Positions 1 to 6,789 are shown, counted from the first letter of the stretch. The stretch: 26,802 nt of DNA from Fontibacter flavus (GCF_042432905.1 NZ_JBHLWI010000024.1:1-26802), one strand, 5' to 3'. The notes: generated by a model not told the origin, from the letters alone. Program-made: numbers and translations.

Positions 1-1
1 G

Positions 2-85
2 TTGATTAAACAAGCGTTTGCAGTTGCTAAATCAGGTGTTGGATATGATAAAAACTACAGACATCTTAATCCTATTTTAAAATAA
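2..85 (+). CDS. C-terminal fragment, probable IS110-family transposase
   Basis: An open frame enters from the left edge and ends at TAA 83-85, giving 27 residues that finish in Y-D-K-N-Y-R-H-L-N-P-I-L-K. The pattern of Phe-Ala-x-x-Lys followed a few residues later by Tyr-x-Lys-Asn-Tyr resembles the C-terminal tail of Bacteroidota IS110-type transposases, as I remember that family. The catalytic parts would lie outside the window, so the identification rests on the tail alone. No insertion-sequence end is recognisable just downstream. It could equally be the end of an unrelated gene. Confidence 0.4.
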   Translation: MIKQAFAVAKSGVGYDKNYRHLNPILK

Positions 86-165
86 TATTTGGATCAAAAC
101 TTGAAATTAAACACAATTCATTTCGAACGTAGAGAGAAATCTTTTTTCCGTTTTGGGGTTTAAAG

Positions 166-198
166 ACCTCTCTCCCGTACAGCTGTAGGGAGAGAGGT
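166..198. repeat. Long inverted repeat (hairpin) between transposase tail and hutI
   Basis: ACCTCTCTCCC at 166-176 pairs perfectly with GGGAGAGAGGT at 188-198, and the inner sequence TACAGCTGTA (178-187) is itself a palindrome, so the whole can fold into one long stem with a single bulged G. There is no T-run on either side, so it is not a classical intrinsic terminator. It lies downstream of hutI (minus strand) and of the transposase tail (plus strand), where it could protect 3' ends. It may also be an intergenic repeat unit. Confidence 0.55.
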
Positions 199-219
199 GA
201 CAAGGAGAAGCTATTACCA

Positions 220-350
220 CTTTATTTCGCCGAAGGCATGACTTAGCCTTGGCGGATTTCTACTTATTCCCGAATAGCTTCACTTTCGGAATCCTCCCCT
301 CACTTCGATTTCAAATGTATTTCAAATATATTTCGCGAAGCATATTTCCA
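220..350. repeat. Gene-free stretch with dispersed repeat pieces
   Basis: The 86-361 interval holds no convincing gene. 227-263 (CGCCGAAGGCATGACTTAG... ending GGCGGATTTCTAC) has a diverged relative at about 12645-12704 (GGCATAACTTG... GGCGGATATCTACC). 330-349 is repeated in inverted orientation at 10657-10676 with one mismatch. These look like members of short intergenic repeat families of the genome. No promoter can be assigned. Confidence 0.4.
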
Positions 351-361
351 CCATATTTCAA

Positions 362-1612
362 TTAAACCTCAACTCCTCTTTTAAAGATTCTCATTGGCTT
401 CAACCTCCCCTGCATATACGTAATCTCCCGATAATCGGCTGTGGGAAATAGGATGATATCGGCTAACATGCCAGGATTCAATTGTCCTCGGTCATGGAGA
501 TTCAGGGCTGCTGAGGCTCTTGTGGTGATGCCTGCCAAGACTTCTGCATTGCTGAGTTTTTCAAAGGTACCCAGTACAGCAGCCTGCATAAGCAAATCAC
601 CCATGGGAGCCGAACCTGGATTCCAATCGGAGGCGATGGCCAAGGAGGCACCGGCATCGAGTAATTTCCGTGCGGGAGTGTAGGCTACCCCCAAACCCAT
701 GGATGCACCTGGTAAGGCCACAGCAATGGTGTCAGATTGGGCGAGTAAAGCAATTTCCTTGTCTTTGCTGGCTTCCAGATGGTCTGCGGAGATGGCTCCG
801 AAGTCAACAGCTAATTGTGAACCGCCTGCATGAAACTGGTCTGCATGTACCGCGATATCAAAACCCATGTCCTTGGCTTTTTGGAAATAGGATTGGATAT
901 CTTCAGGAGTAAAGGCTGTATCCTCAATAAAGGCATCGATCCGATTGGCTAGGCCTTCTGCTTGGAGGATGGGGAAAAGTTCATCAGTAATAGCTTTCAG
1001 ATAATCACGCTGGGTTCCTTGGAAGTCTTTGGGGGGAATATGTGCTGCCAAGCAGGTTGGGATCAGGTCTGCATAAGTGCTCTCATTGGCTTCTTGGATG
1101 GCTCGGAGCATTTTGAGTTCTTCGGCTACGGAGAGCCCATAACCGCTTTTGACCTCAATTGTAGTGATGCCGTCTTTGAGGTGTCTGTTGGCTCGCTGAA
1201 CAGTCAGTTGAACCAGTTTCTCCTGATTGGCTTTCCGGGTTTGGGTGACCGTATCCCAGATGCCTCCGCCTGCTTTGGCGATTTCCAGATAAGACTTTCC
1301 GGCATTCCGCATGGCATAGTCCTGTGCACGGCTACCACCGAAACAGATATGCGTATGGCAGTCGATCAATCCTGGCATAGCCACAAAGTCGCCTTTCAGG
1401 TTTACTATTTCTGCTCCAATAGATTGTGCTTCGGGATACAGGTCCCAATAGTTGCCAATCTGATGGATGCGGTCATTTTTGATGAGAATGCCTGCTTCAG
1501 AAATGATGTCCAGCTGTTCATCTTTCAATGCACCTTTTAAGGAGAGGTTTGACATGGTGACCGCTTGGCGGATAGGGCCTATGAAGGTATGTTTGATGGT
1601 TTGCATATTCAT
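362..1612 (-). CDS. hutI: Imidazolonepropionase (HutI)
   Basis: Third enzyme of histidine degradation: hydrolyses 4-imidazolone-5-propionate to N-formimino-L-glutamate in the cytoplasm. The 416 residues match the usual family length. The amidohydrolase metal site is visible: H86-T-H88 in the PGLIDCHTH motif, H256 and H261 in VHADQFHAGG, H278 in SADHLE and D329 in IASDWNPGS; H191 lies in the CLAAHIPP segment. E153-V-K-S-G-Y-G-L follows the usual substrate-pocket pattern. The ATG at 1612 is taken; a second ATG two codons later (1606) is equally possible because no ribosome binding site is visible. It is on the same strand as hutH (7232-8800) but separated by the two propeller cassettes. The repeat array at 1621-1925 lies immediately upstream, so its promoter is probably inside or beyond it. 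hutU and hutG are not in the window. Confidence 0.96.
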   Translation of the reverse strand: MNMQTIKHTFIGPIRQAVTMSNLSLKGALKDEQLDIISEAGILIKNDRIHQIGNYWDLYPEAQSIGAEIVNLKGDFVAMPGLIDCHTHICFGGSRAQDYAMRNAGKSYLEIAKAGGGIWDTVTQTRKANQEKLVQLTVQRANRHLKDGITTIEVKSGYGLSVAEELKMLRAIQEANESTYADLIPTCLAAHIPPKDFQGTQRDYLKAITDELFPILQAEGLANRIDAFIEDTAFTPEDIQSYFQKAKDMGFDIAVHADQFHAGGSQLAVDFGAISADHLEASKDKEIALLAQSDTIAVALPGASMGLGVAYTPARKLLDAGASLAIASDWNPGSAPMGDLLMQAAVLGTFEKLSNAEVLAGITTRASAALNLHDRGQLNPGMLADIILFPTADYREITYMQGRLKPMRIFKRGVEV

Positions 1613-1620
1613 ATTTTATA

Positions 1621-1925
1621 TTGCCACAAAGGTTTGGTTTTGGCTCGCAAAGCCGCGAAGTCGCAAAGGTTGGCGCAAGACAGGGTATATGATTTGCTCA
1701 TCTCGCTTCTTGTCTCTCTTTTCTCATTTGCCACGAAGGCACAAAGACACAAAGCTTTGGTTTTTGCCTCGCAAAGCAGCAAAGTTGTAAAGGTTTTTAT
1801 TGGGTAACGAAAACAGTCTTGTCTCTTGCCTCTTAGTTCTTGTTTCTCGTCTTTCGCATCTTACTTCAATGTAATATTTCCTTTGTGTCTTAGCGCCCCT
1901 GTCTCACGACAGGCAGGTTTGTGGC
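1621..1925. repeat. Interspersed GCCACnAAGGCACnAAGACACnAAG-type repeats
   Basis: Units with the motif 'GCCAC-AAGGCAC-AAGACAC-AAG' occur in plus orientation at 1622-1680 and 1730-1754 and in minus orientation at 1884-1925. The last unit is interrupted: between AGCGCC (ending 1897) and TTTGTGGC (1918-1925) sit 20 extra bases whose core CCTGTC-TCAC-GACAGG (1898-1913) is a small inverted repeat. The same repeat family recurs around 8821-8965 and 9536-9713. The remainder up to 2107 is AT-rich and shows no gene. Apparent short reading frames through the units are by-products of the repeat. Confidence 0.7.
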
Positions 1926-2107
1926 TTTATTACAAAAGTACCCAAATCCCTTCATAATCTTCCATACCAATTTATTCAATAAGTGATAACCTGGAGTAAT
2001 TTTTAAAAATAAGTGATAGCAAGTAAATGGTTATTTTGATTTGGAATTTTACAATATTCGATAATTGGAATGGATGTCGGTATATTTAAAAAAAATATAG
2101 TTTAGCC

Positions 2108-2270
2108 GAATTGCACGCTAATTTTTTTTCAAAAACTATAAAAAAAGTTTATTATTTTGGAAAACTCATGTTCAATTACTAATTCTTTGGTTTTTCGGTG
2201 GGGGGGGGTAAACTAATTTTTAAAAGATTATTCTGAAATTGAACATTGGAATAGTGCAAAAAATTTTAAG
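2108..2270 (+). promoter_or_regulatory. Conserved upstream block A with 9-G tract (cassette 1)
   Basis: This stretch is nearly the same as 5160-5321, base for base over long runs. Shared pieces include TTTTTTTCAAAAACTATAAA, TTAATTACTAATT/TCAATTACTAATT, TTTGGTTTTTCGG, a G homopolymer and ATAGTGCAAAAA. In this copy the G tract is 9 long (2200-2208, preceded by GGT). The block starts with TTGCAC (2111-2116) and nearly ends with GTGCAA (2254-2259), a 6-bp inverted repeat also kept in the other copy. It lies 92 bp before the small peptide gene. Both copies being upstream of analogous genes suggests a shared promoter/control region. A small mobile element is the alternative. No clean TAnnTTTG was found inside. 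Confidence 0.65.
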
Positions 2271-2362
2271 AATTTGATTTTCAATGATAAATGATTTTTG
2301 ATTAATGAAATTGGTTTATTAATTTCATAAATGTTAGATGTTCAACTTAATTAAAAACAACC

Positions 2363-2626
2363 ATGAAACTAAAAAATTTGATTGTCAATGCTGTAAAGAT
2401 TTCAGCAGCTGTTGTTTTAGGAATCATTATAGGTTTATCGCCTATGACTTCTTTTGGAGAAGACGTTGTTGAGACTGCAATGATGGGCACTAGTTATTGT
2501 CAGCACAACATTAGCGGGGATGATGGTCTCGCAACATTTTGTCAAATTACCTACTGTTCTCATGCGACCGGCGTTGGTAGTAATGTTGGTCCGTGTGGTT
2601 CAGATGAATCTCTTCCCGGATCATAA
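2363..2626 (+). CDS. Small exported four-cysteine peptide (cassette 1)
   Basis: 87 residues: a basic start, a hydrophobic stretch at about 11-28, a possible signal-peptidase site near residues 30-33 (TSFG-E), then a mature part of about 54 residues with four cysteines (C46, C60, C65, C78) and many Gly/Ser/Asp. I do not recognise the sequence. In size, signal peptide, cysteine content and position just before a 6-bladed beta-propeller gene it resembles the NVEALA-type small proteins of Bacteroidota, but the NVEALA motif itself is not evident. An even number of cysteines would allow two disulfides or a metal site. ATG 2363 is the only sensible start; TTCAACTTAA (2341-2350) upstream resembles the leader of the two other peptide/propeller transcription units. 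A 13-bp hairpin follows the stop codon. Confidence 0.75.
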   Translation: MKLKNLIVNAVKISAAVVLGIIIGLSPMTSFGEDVVETAMMGTSYCQHNISGDDGLATFCQITYCSHATGVGSNVGPCGSDESLPGS

Positions 2627-2640
2627 ACCTTATTTTCACT

Positions 2641-2671
2641 CACTCTAGTAGAAGCTTTTTCTGCTAGAGTG
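2641..2671 (+). terminator. 13-bp hairpin between peptide 1 and propeller 1
   Basis: CACTCTAGTAGAA (2641-2653) pairs with TTCTGCTAGAGTG (2659-2671), with one G-U pair and a 5-base loop. It starts 14 bases after the stop of the small peptide gene and ends 17 bases before the propeller start. The T-run after it is poor (TTCCTATTCC), so it may act as a partial terminator or an mRNA 3'-end stabiliser. Cassette 2 has a different hairpin in the same place. Confidence 0.65.
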
Positions 2672-2688
2672 TTCCTATTCCAAATTTT

Positions 2689-3801
2689 ATGAGACAATTA
2701 ATGAAATTCTTAGCCGGTTTTGTGGTATTTGTTATTTCGTCACTGACAACTGTATTTGCTCAGGAGATTTTGAAAGTAACTAAAAAAGACTTTCCAGAGA
2801 AGATTATAATTAAAAGTCAGAAAATTTTGACCGATGATTTTAATCACCACCATAGAATCCATGTTTTTGATAGCTTAATCCTGACTCAAGTAAATAGCGG
2901 GAAACACCATTACCATGTTTTTCACAAGGACAAGTTAACCTACTTAGGTCCAATAGGAGTAAGAGGTGACGGGCCTGACCAATGGGACATTCCTGCTACC
3001 ACAGCGGGCCAATTTGAGAAGAGCAGTAATGGGATTAAGTTATGGTATTTTGATTATTTAAGAGGTTCGTTCAACTTAATGAACCTTACAAAAACGATTC
3101 AACAAAAGACTCCCTATCCAATAACGGAAAGGAAGCTTAGGATTAATGCCAAGGTTTTTCCTTTTTCAAAGGGTTTTATGGGGAGTAACAAGAGGCTGTA
3201 TGTGAATTGTTATATTTATGAACAAGATAGAAGTAGGCTTAAATATTATGATCTGGAAACAAAAAAGATAATAAAATCTCCATTGTTTCCAAAGGTAAAA
3301 AATATTAGCCAATTGCCAATTGAAACAATTCATAGCCTTTATGGAGGTCCATTTGAAAAGCATCCGACAAGAGATCAATTTGTTCAGGCGGCTTTTATCT
3401 TTAACAGGATAGATATTTTTGATGATAATCTCAAACTCCTCCTGTCTATCGTAGACGGAGATAATTGGAAAGATGATTTTTATGATGCTAGAGAGATCAA
3501 TCCAGCAACATCATGGATTAATCCAATCCTTGATGGATATAACGGTTTGGCTCTCGGGGAAAAGTTGATTTTTGCTTTGGAAGCAAAAAAAAATGTAGGA
3601 ACGGATAAGTTTAAGGAAAATGAAAGCTTTATACGAGTGTTTGATTGGCAAGGGAAACCTTTGGCTTATTTAGAGATAGCGCATGATTTGAGCACCATTG
3701 CTTTTGATGAAGGAAAGGGAATGTTGTATGCAACAGATTACAGTCATGAATTAGTGTTGAGGTTTGATCTTTCTAATGAGCTAAAAAGATGGGTAAAGTA
3801 A
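2689..3801 (+). CDS. Exported 6-bladed beta-propeller protein (cassette 1)
   Basis: 370 residues with a Sec signal peptide (hydrophobic 8-22, cleavage predicted at A24-Q25 in VFAQEI). There is no lipobox, so the mature protein is probably periplasmic or secreted. The rest is soluble beta-rich sequence with repeated blade-like strand patterns, such as 'LTQVNSGKHHYHVF', 'GIKLWYFDYLRGSFNLMN' and, at the end, 'GMLYATDYSHELVLRFDL'. That is what 6-bladed beta-propeller (TolB/NHL-like) proteins of Bacteroidota look like. The segment 'LGPIGVRGDGPDQW' matches the typical 'G..G.GPGE(F/Y)' turn of that family. Function unknown; propellers of this kind are usually binding scaffolds. The alternative start M5 would still leave a signal peptide. 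It overlaps the next gene by 13 bases, implying translational coupling. Confidence 0.8.
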   Translation: MRQLMKFLAGFVVFVISSLTTVFAQEILKVTKKDFPEKIIIKSQKILTDDFNHHHRIHVFDSLILTQVNSGKHHYHVFHKDKLTYLGPIGVRGDGPDQWDIPATTAGQFEKSSNGIKLWYFDYLRGSFNLMNLTKTIQQKTPYPITERKLRINAKVFPFSKGFMGSNKRLYVNCYIYEQDRSRLKYYDLETKKIIKSPLFPKVKNISQLPIETIHSLYGGPFEKHPTRDQFVQAAFIFNRIDIFDDNLKLLLSIVDGDNWKDDFYDAREINPATSWINPILDGYNGLALGEKLIFALEAKKNVGTDKFKENESFIRVFDWQGKPLAYLEIAHDLSTIAFDEGKGMLYATDYSHELVLRFDLSNELKRWVK

Positions 3802-4196
3802 TACAGTGGGTAGTTTTTATACTGATTGTAATTGCATCAGTTGTATTATCAGTTTTTGCAAAAAAATGGGTTAATAATTTTTATTCACCAGAAATATTGT
3901 TTGATGTGAGGAAGTATGATTTTGATACGTTAAAAACAAGCGATAGTTCTTACTATTACTTTAAATATAGAAATATTGGAAATGGGGAGTTAAAAATTTA
4001 CAATATCAAAACGTCTTGCGGGTGTACTATTCCTTATTGGAATGAGAGCTTTTTGAAAAAAAATGAAACTGATAGTTTTAGGGTTGAATACGATAAAATA
4101 AACAAAGGTTATTTTATTAAAGAAATAATGGTTTATTCAAATAGTAAAACCAGTCCTGATAGACTTGAGATTTCTGGACTCGTACCTTTTGATTAG
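3789..4196 (+). CDS. Membrane-anchored DUF1573-like protein with SCGC motif
   Basis: 135 residues: an N-terminal membrane segment (about 5-23) followed by a periplasmic Ig-like domain typical of DUF1573. The hallmark is an 'IKTSCGCTIP' motif at about residues 74-83, then 'F-x-V-E-Y-D' and a final 'L-x-I-S-G-L-V' strand. In this family the Cys-Gly-Cys pair is conserved, but no biochemical role is established to my knowledge. ATG 3789 lies inside the end of the propeller gene, so the two are probably translated as a coupled pair. It occupies the position that a MauE/DoxX-like Cys-Gly-Cys membrane protein holds in cassette 2. Confidence 0.8.
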   Translation: MGKVIQWVVFILIVIASVVLSVFAKKWVNNFYSPEILFDVRKYDFDTLKTSDSSYYYFKYRNIGNGELKIYNIKTSCGCTIPYWNESFLKKNETDSFRVEYDKINKGYFIKEIMVYSNSKTSPDRLEISGLVPFD

Positions 4197-4345
4197 ATTA
4201 AAAATCAACTTTTCTCAGACTGAGATGTGGCAGTTTGAAGAAGGTGAAAATTAAATATTAAGGTACTTATACACAAACTACTTTATGGGTAAAGACAAGG
4301 ACTATCATTGCTTGTTCAAGACTTTATCTTGGACCAGAATCCTAC

Positions 4346-4430
4346 CAGTCTTCAGAATGTATAGATGCAGTCTGAAGACTGCTGCTAATATAGTCCAAGC
4401 CCGCCTGCCTCGGGCAAGTCTGAAGACTTG
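4346..4430. repeat. Cluster of AGTCTTCAGACT-type inverted repeats
   Basis: CAGTCTTCAGA (4346-4356) and TCTGAAGACTG (4371-4381) form an 11-bp perfect inverted repeat with a 14-base loop. A related unit, CAAGTCTGAAGACTTG, follows at 4415-4430, three bases before the end of the hutH remnant; CTTGTTCAAGACTT at 4313-4326 is a weaker relative. They fill the gap between the DUF1573-like gene and the hutH remnant. Likely a genome-wide intergenic repeat that can double as a 3'-end hairpin. Confidence 0.5.
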
Positions 4431-4432
4431 AA

Positions 4433-5125
4433 CTAAAATCTATCAAAATCCCCCGACCATTCTGTCTCCAAAGCCAAACCTTCCTTTTCAGCCACTTCTC
4501 TGGCTAAGTTAATCAATTCTCCGCTTCGGATGATATCAATGGCAGTTTCCATGTCCTCATACATGAGCTGATCTTCGGTGACATGTTTGATTTTGGAACG
4601 GACATGTTCATAGAGGGCAGTCATGATTTTCCCTGATTTCAATGGCGCATGAAAGTCCACTGCTTGTGCTGCACAGAAGAGTTCTACACCCAAGATTTTC
4701 TCTACGTTTTCAATCACCTGCAAGGCCTTTCTGGCTCCAATACTTCCCATACTCACATGGTCTTCCTGTCCCAAAGAAGTTGGGATGCTGTCTGCAGAAG
4801 AAGGGAAGCACAATCCTTTGTTCTCACTTGCCAAAGCTGCCGTAGTGTATTGGGGAATCATAAAGCCTGAATTCAGGCCGGTTTCTTTGAGAAGCAATTT
4901 GGGGATCTCCCGGAGTGTCACCTTCCAAGGAAAGGTAAATCCTACGGTCGGAGATGTTGCCGATTTCGGATGCGGCCAAACAAGCATAATCCAAGGGCAT
5001 GGCAATGGGCTGACCATGGAAGTTGCCACCATTGATGGTATGGGTTTCATCAAAGACTACTGGATTGTCCGTCACGGAGTTGATTTCTGGTTCGAGCATT
5101 TGCTTCAGGTACAGCCTGCTTTGGA
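4433..5125 (-). pseudogene. hutH: Truncated, frameshifted second copy of hutH
   Basis: Read on the minus strand, this is homologous to the last ~220 codons of the intact hutH at 7232-8800, starting near 'LKxMLExEINSVTDNP' and ending at 'WSGDFDRF'. The N-terminal ~300 residues, including the Ala-Ser-Gly that forms the MIO cofactor, are absent. One extra base at about 4899-4911 (compare 7703-7713 in the intact copy) shifts the frame after 'LSLEGDTPG'. It therefore cannot make active histidine ammonia-lyase. By eye the two copies agree at about four of five bases, while most protein differences are conservative (Y/F, E/D, I/V/L). That suggests they diverged as working genes before this one broke. 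The break lies next to the start of upstream block B (5160). Confidence 0.92.
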
Positions 5126-5159
5126 TGAATTTATTTTTCAATAAAATTCTGATTTAAAC

Positions 5160-5321
5160 GAATTGCACTTCAACTTTTTTTCAAAAACTATAAAAAAAGT
5201 TTATTTTTTTGGAAAATCAAAGTTTAATTACTAATTGTTTGGTTTTTCGGGGGGGGGGTAAGCTAATTTTTTAAAATATTGTTTTGAAGTTGACTATTAG
5301 AATAGTGCAAAAAGTCTTAAG
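5160..5321 (+). promoter_or_regulatory. Conserved upstream block B with 10-G tract (cassette 2)
   Basis: Second copy of the block at 2108-2270. The G tract here is 10 long (5249-5258) in the same flank (TTTGGTTTTTC before, TAAnCTAATTTT after). TTGCAC (5163-5168) and GTGCAA (5305-5310) again mark its two ends, with 136 bases between them against 137 in block A. Similarity stops sharply after CTTAAG at 5321, and the next 124 bases before the peptide start are unrelated to the matching stretch of cassette 1. The left end coincides, within a few tens of bases, with the truncation of the hutH remnant. Confidence 0.65.
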
Positions 5322-5445
5322 GTCTTGACTGTTAGTGTGTAAGAAATTTTTAATTTTAATTTTTAAGTACTATTATTAATTGAGTTTAGTTGAGGCCTGA
5401 ACTGATTCAATAAAATTATTTTGTTCAACTAAAATTAAATTAATT

Positions 5446-5619
5446 ATGAAAAAGCTAATTTCATTATCAGTTGCATTTGTCCTTGCATTTTCAATGAATG
5501 TAATAATTACAAATGCAGAAGAATCTTTGCAAGGTGGTTGTGTTGGAGCCGGAGAGTGTAAAATTACTTATCCTGACGGGACAGTAGTGCATTCAACTGG
5601 CAGCTGGAGAGAGTTTTAA
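5446..5619 (+). CDS. Small exported two-cysteine peptide (cassette 2)
   Basis: A 57-residue frame from ATG 5446 to TAA 5617-5619. It has a clear Sec signal peptide (MKK, hydrophobic 4-21, cleavage after A24 in TNA-EE), leaving a mature peptide of about 33 residues. That part holds C32-V-G-A-G-E-C38 and a Tyr-Pro-Asp-Gly turn, and ends in a Trp-Arg-Glu-Phe tail. It sits in the same place as the 87-residue peptide of cassette 1, after the conserved block and before a propeller gene, although the mature sequences do not align. It is preceded by TTCAACTAAAA (5424-5434) and followed by a strong intrinsic terminator. Function unknown; the signal peptide, position and parallel cassette are the reasons to call it a gene. 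Confidence 0.72.
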   Translation: MKKLISLSVAFVLAFSMNVIITNAEESLQGGCVGAGECKITYPDGTVVHSTGSWREF

Positions 5620-5633
5620 AAAGATCTAGGGTT

Positions 5634-5675
5634 CAACAAATGGCTGTTTCTTATACAGCCATTTGTTGATTTTTT
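5634..5675 (+). terminator. Intrinsic terminator after peptide 2
   Basis: CAACAAATGGCTGT (5634-5647) pairs perfectly with ACAGCCATTTGTTG (5655-5668) over 14 bp with a 7-base loop, followed by A and six T (5670-5675). This is a convincing rho-independent terminator placed between the peptide stop (5619) and the propeller start (5704). It implies that most transcripts end after the small peptide, with the propeller gene reached by readthrough or from its own promoter. Confidence 0.85.
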
Positions 5676-5703
5676 GAAGAAATTAAATTTAACTTAAATA
5701 ATC

Positions 5704-6789
5704 ATGTTTATGCGAAGTAAATTTATCGGATCAGTTATCTATTTTTGTCTATTCTTGTTGATTTTAGGTTGTGAACAAAAACCAAATGAAGATTCAATTT
5801 TTGAGAATGAAGAAATTAAATTAAATTATAAAAATTCTGAATTAGAGTATAATTTCAGTAGATTATTTGCACTTAGACTTGTTGAAGTTAATAGGAAAAA
5901 TGATTTTTCAAGGGTACATAATTTTCAACAAAACGCACCATTCGATCCTTATTTCTGGATTGCAAATGCTGAAACACAAACCCTGGAAAAATATAACCTC
6001 AATTTTGAATTACAAAGCTCCATAGGGTCTAAAGGATTTGGTCCATCAGAGTTTTCTCAAGCTCATGTTTTTTATACTGATAAAAATAAAATTTTGGTTC
6101 ATGATTTTCAGCAAACGGCAATAAAGCAAGTAAATTTGCTCCAAAATGAAATTAGCCACTTTAAATTAAAAACTTATTTTTATTCACTCGCTTTTTTTTC
6201 AAATAGTCAAGTCCTTATTAAATACTCAGATAATGAGGGTTTTACAGACGTATTAGAATTTGAATTAGTGGATTTTAAAGAAGGTGATGTTGCAAACACA
6301 ATAAATATTCCAATCGAAAGAACACAATATGTTTCAAAAGTTTACGAAGGAGATTTTAGACTGAATGATAGTTTCGGAATATATTTTAATTATTGCGTTG
6401 GTAGGTTATTTGTTTTTGACCGCAAAGAAAAAAAATTCCTAAGAGCAATAACCACTATTGACAAAACTCCACCCCCAAGAGCAGAATATAAATCCTTTGG
6501 AGGAGGAATGAAAGTGTTGGTTAATGTTCCTTCTTACCAAATGTTCGTAGATGGTTTTTTGGATCAAAATGATTATTTCTGGCTGCTAAATGATATTTCC
6601 AATGAAAAAGAAACAAAGGTGATAGATGTTTATTCTGTTACTGAAACTCGTGGCAATGAATATCAATTCAGTATTAAAGTTCCCAATTTAACTGATGGCC
6701 AAGAAGCTGTTAAAATTTTTAAGGTAGGTGAAAATTTATTGGTTTTTTATGAGGATTTGACCATTGTTAACTATGAAATACTTGAATAG
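5704..6789 (+). CDS. 6-bladed beta-propeller lipoprotein (cassette 2)
   Basis: 361 residues with a lipoprotein signal: hydrophobic 8-21 and a lipobox L-I-L-G-C with the lipidated Cys at 23. The following Glu-Gln carries no obvious retention signal, so outer-membrane or surface placement is plausible. The body is beta-rich with blade-like repeats and the family turn 'GSKGFGPSEF' at about residues 110-119, equivalent to 'GVRGDGPDQW' in propeller 1. This supports a common 6-bladed beta-propeller fold, though overall similarity is low. ATG 5704 is chosen; ATG 5710 would also work. It overlaps the next gene. Function unknown. Confidence 0.8.
   Translation: MFMRSKFIGSVIYFCLFLLILGCEQKPNEDSIFENEEIKLNYKNSELEYNFSRLFALRLVEVNRKNDFSRVHNFQQNAPFDPYFWIANAETQTLEKYNLNFELQSSIGSKGFGPSEFSQAHVFYTDKNKILVHDFQQTAIKQVNLLQNEISHFKLKTYFYSLAFFSNSQVLIKYSDNEGFTDVLEFELVDFKEGDVANTINIPIERTQYVSKVYEGDFRLNDSFGIYFNYCVGRLFVFDRKEKKFLRAITTIDKTPPPRAEYKSFGGGMKVLVNVPSYQMFVDGFLDQNDYFWLLNDISNEKETKVIDVYSVTETRGNEYQFSIKVPNLTDGQEAVKIFKVGENLLVFYEDLTIVNYEILE

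Noticed and set aside
962..1540. 192-residue frame antisense to hutI
   Set aside because: Shadow of the amidohydrolase coding sequence; no signal, motif or plausible start context.
1467..1807. Reading frames running through the repeat array upstream of hutI
   Set aside because: They consist of translated interspersed repeat and the antisense 5' end of hutI.
1621..1925. CRISPR-like repeated units
   Set aside because: Units are of unequal length and both orientations, with no regular spacers and no cas genes.
4413..4432. Intrinsic terminator for the DUF1573-like gene
   Set aside because: The inverted repeats there lack a T-run and lie over 150 bases after the stop; better described as an intergenic repeat.
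4433..5053. A separate 206-residue protein
   Set aside because: Its first ~50 residues are hutH sequence read in the wrong frame; only after the frameshift does it match HutH. It is part of the pseudogene.
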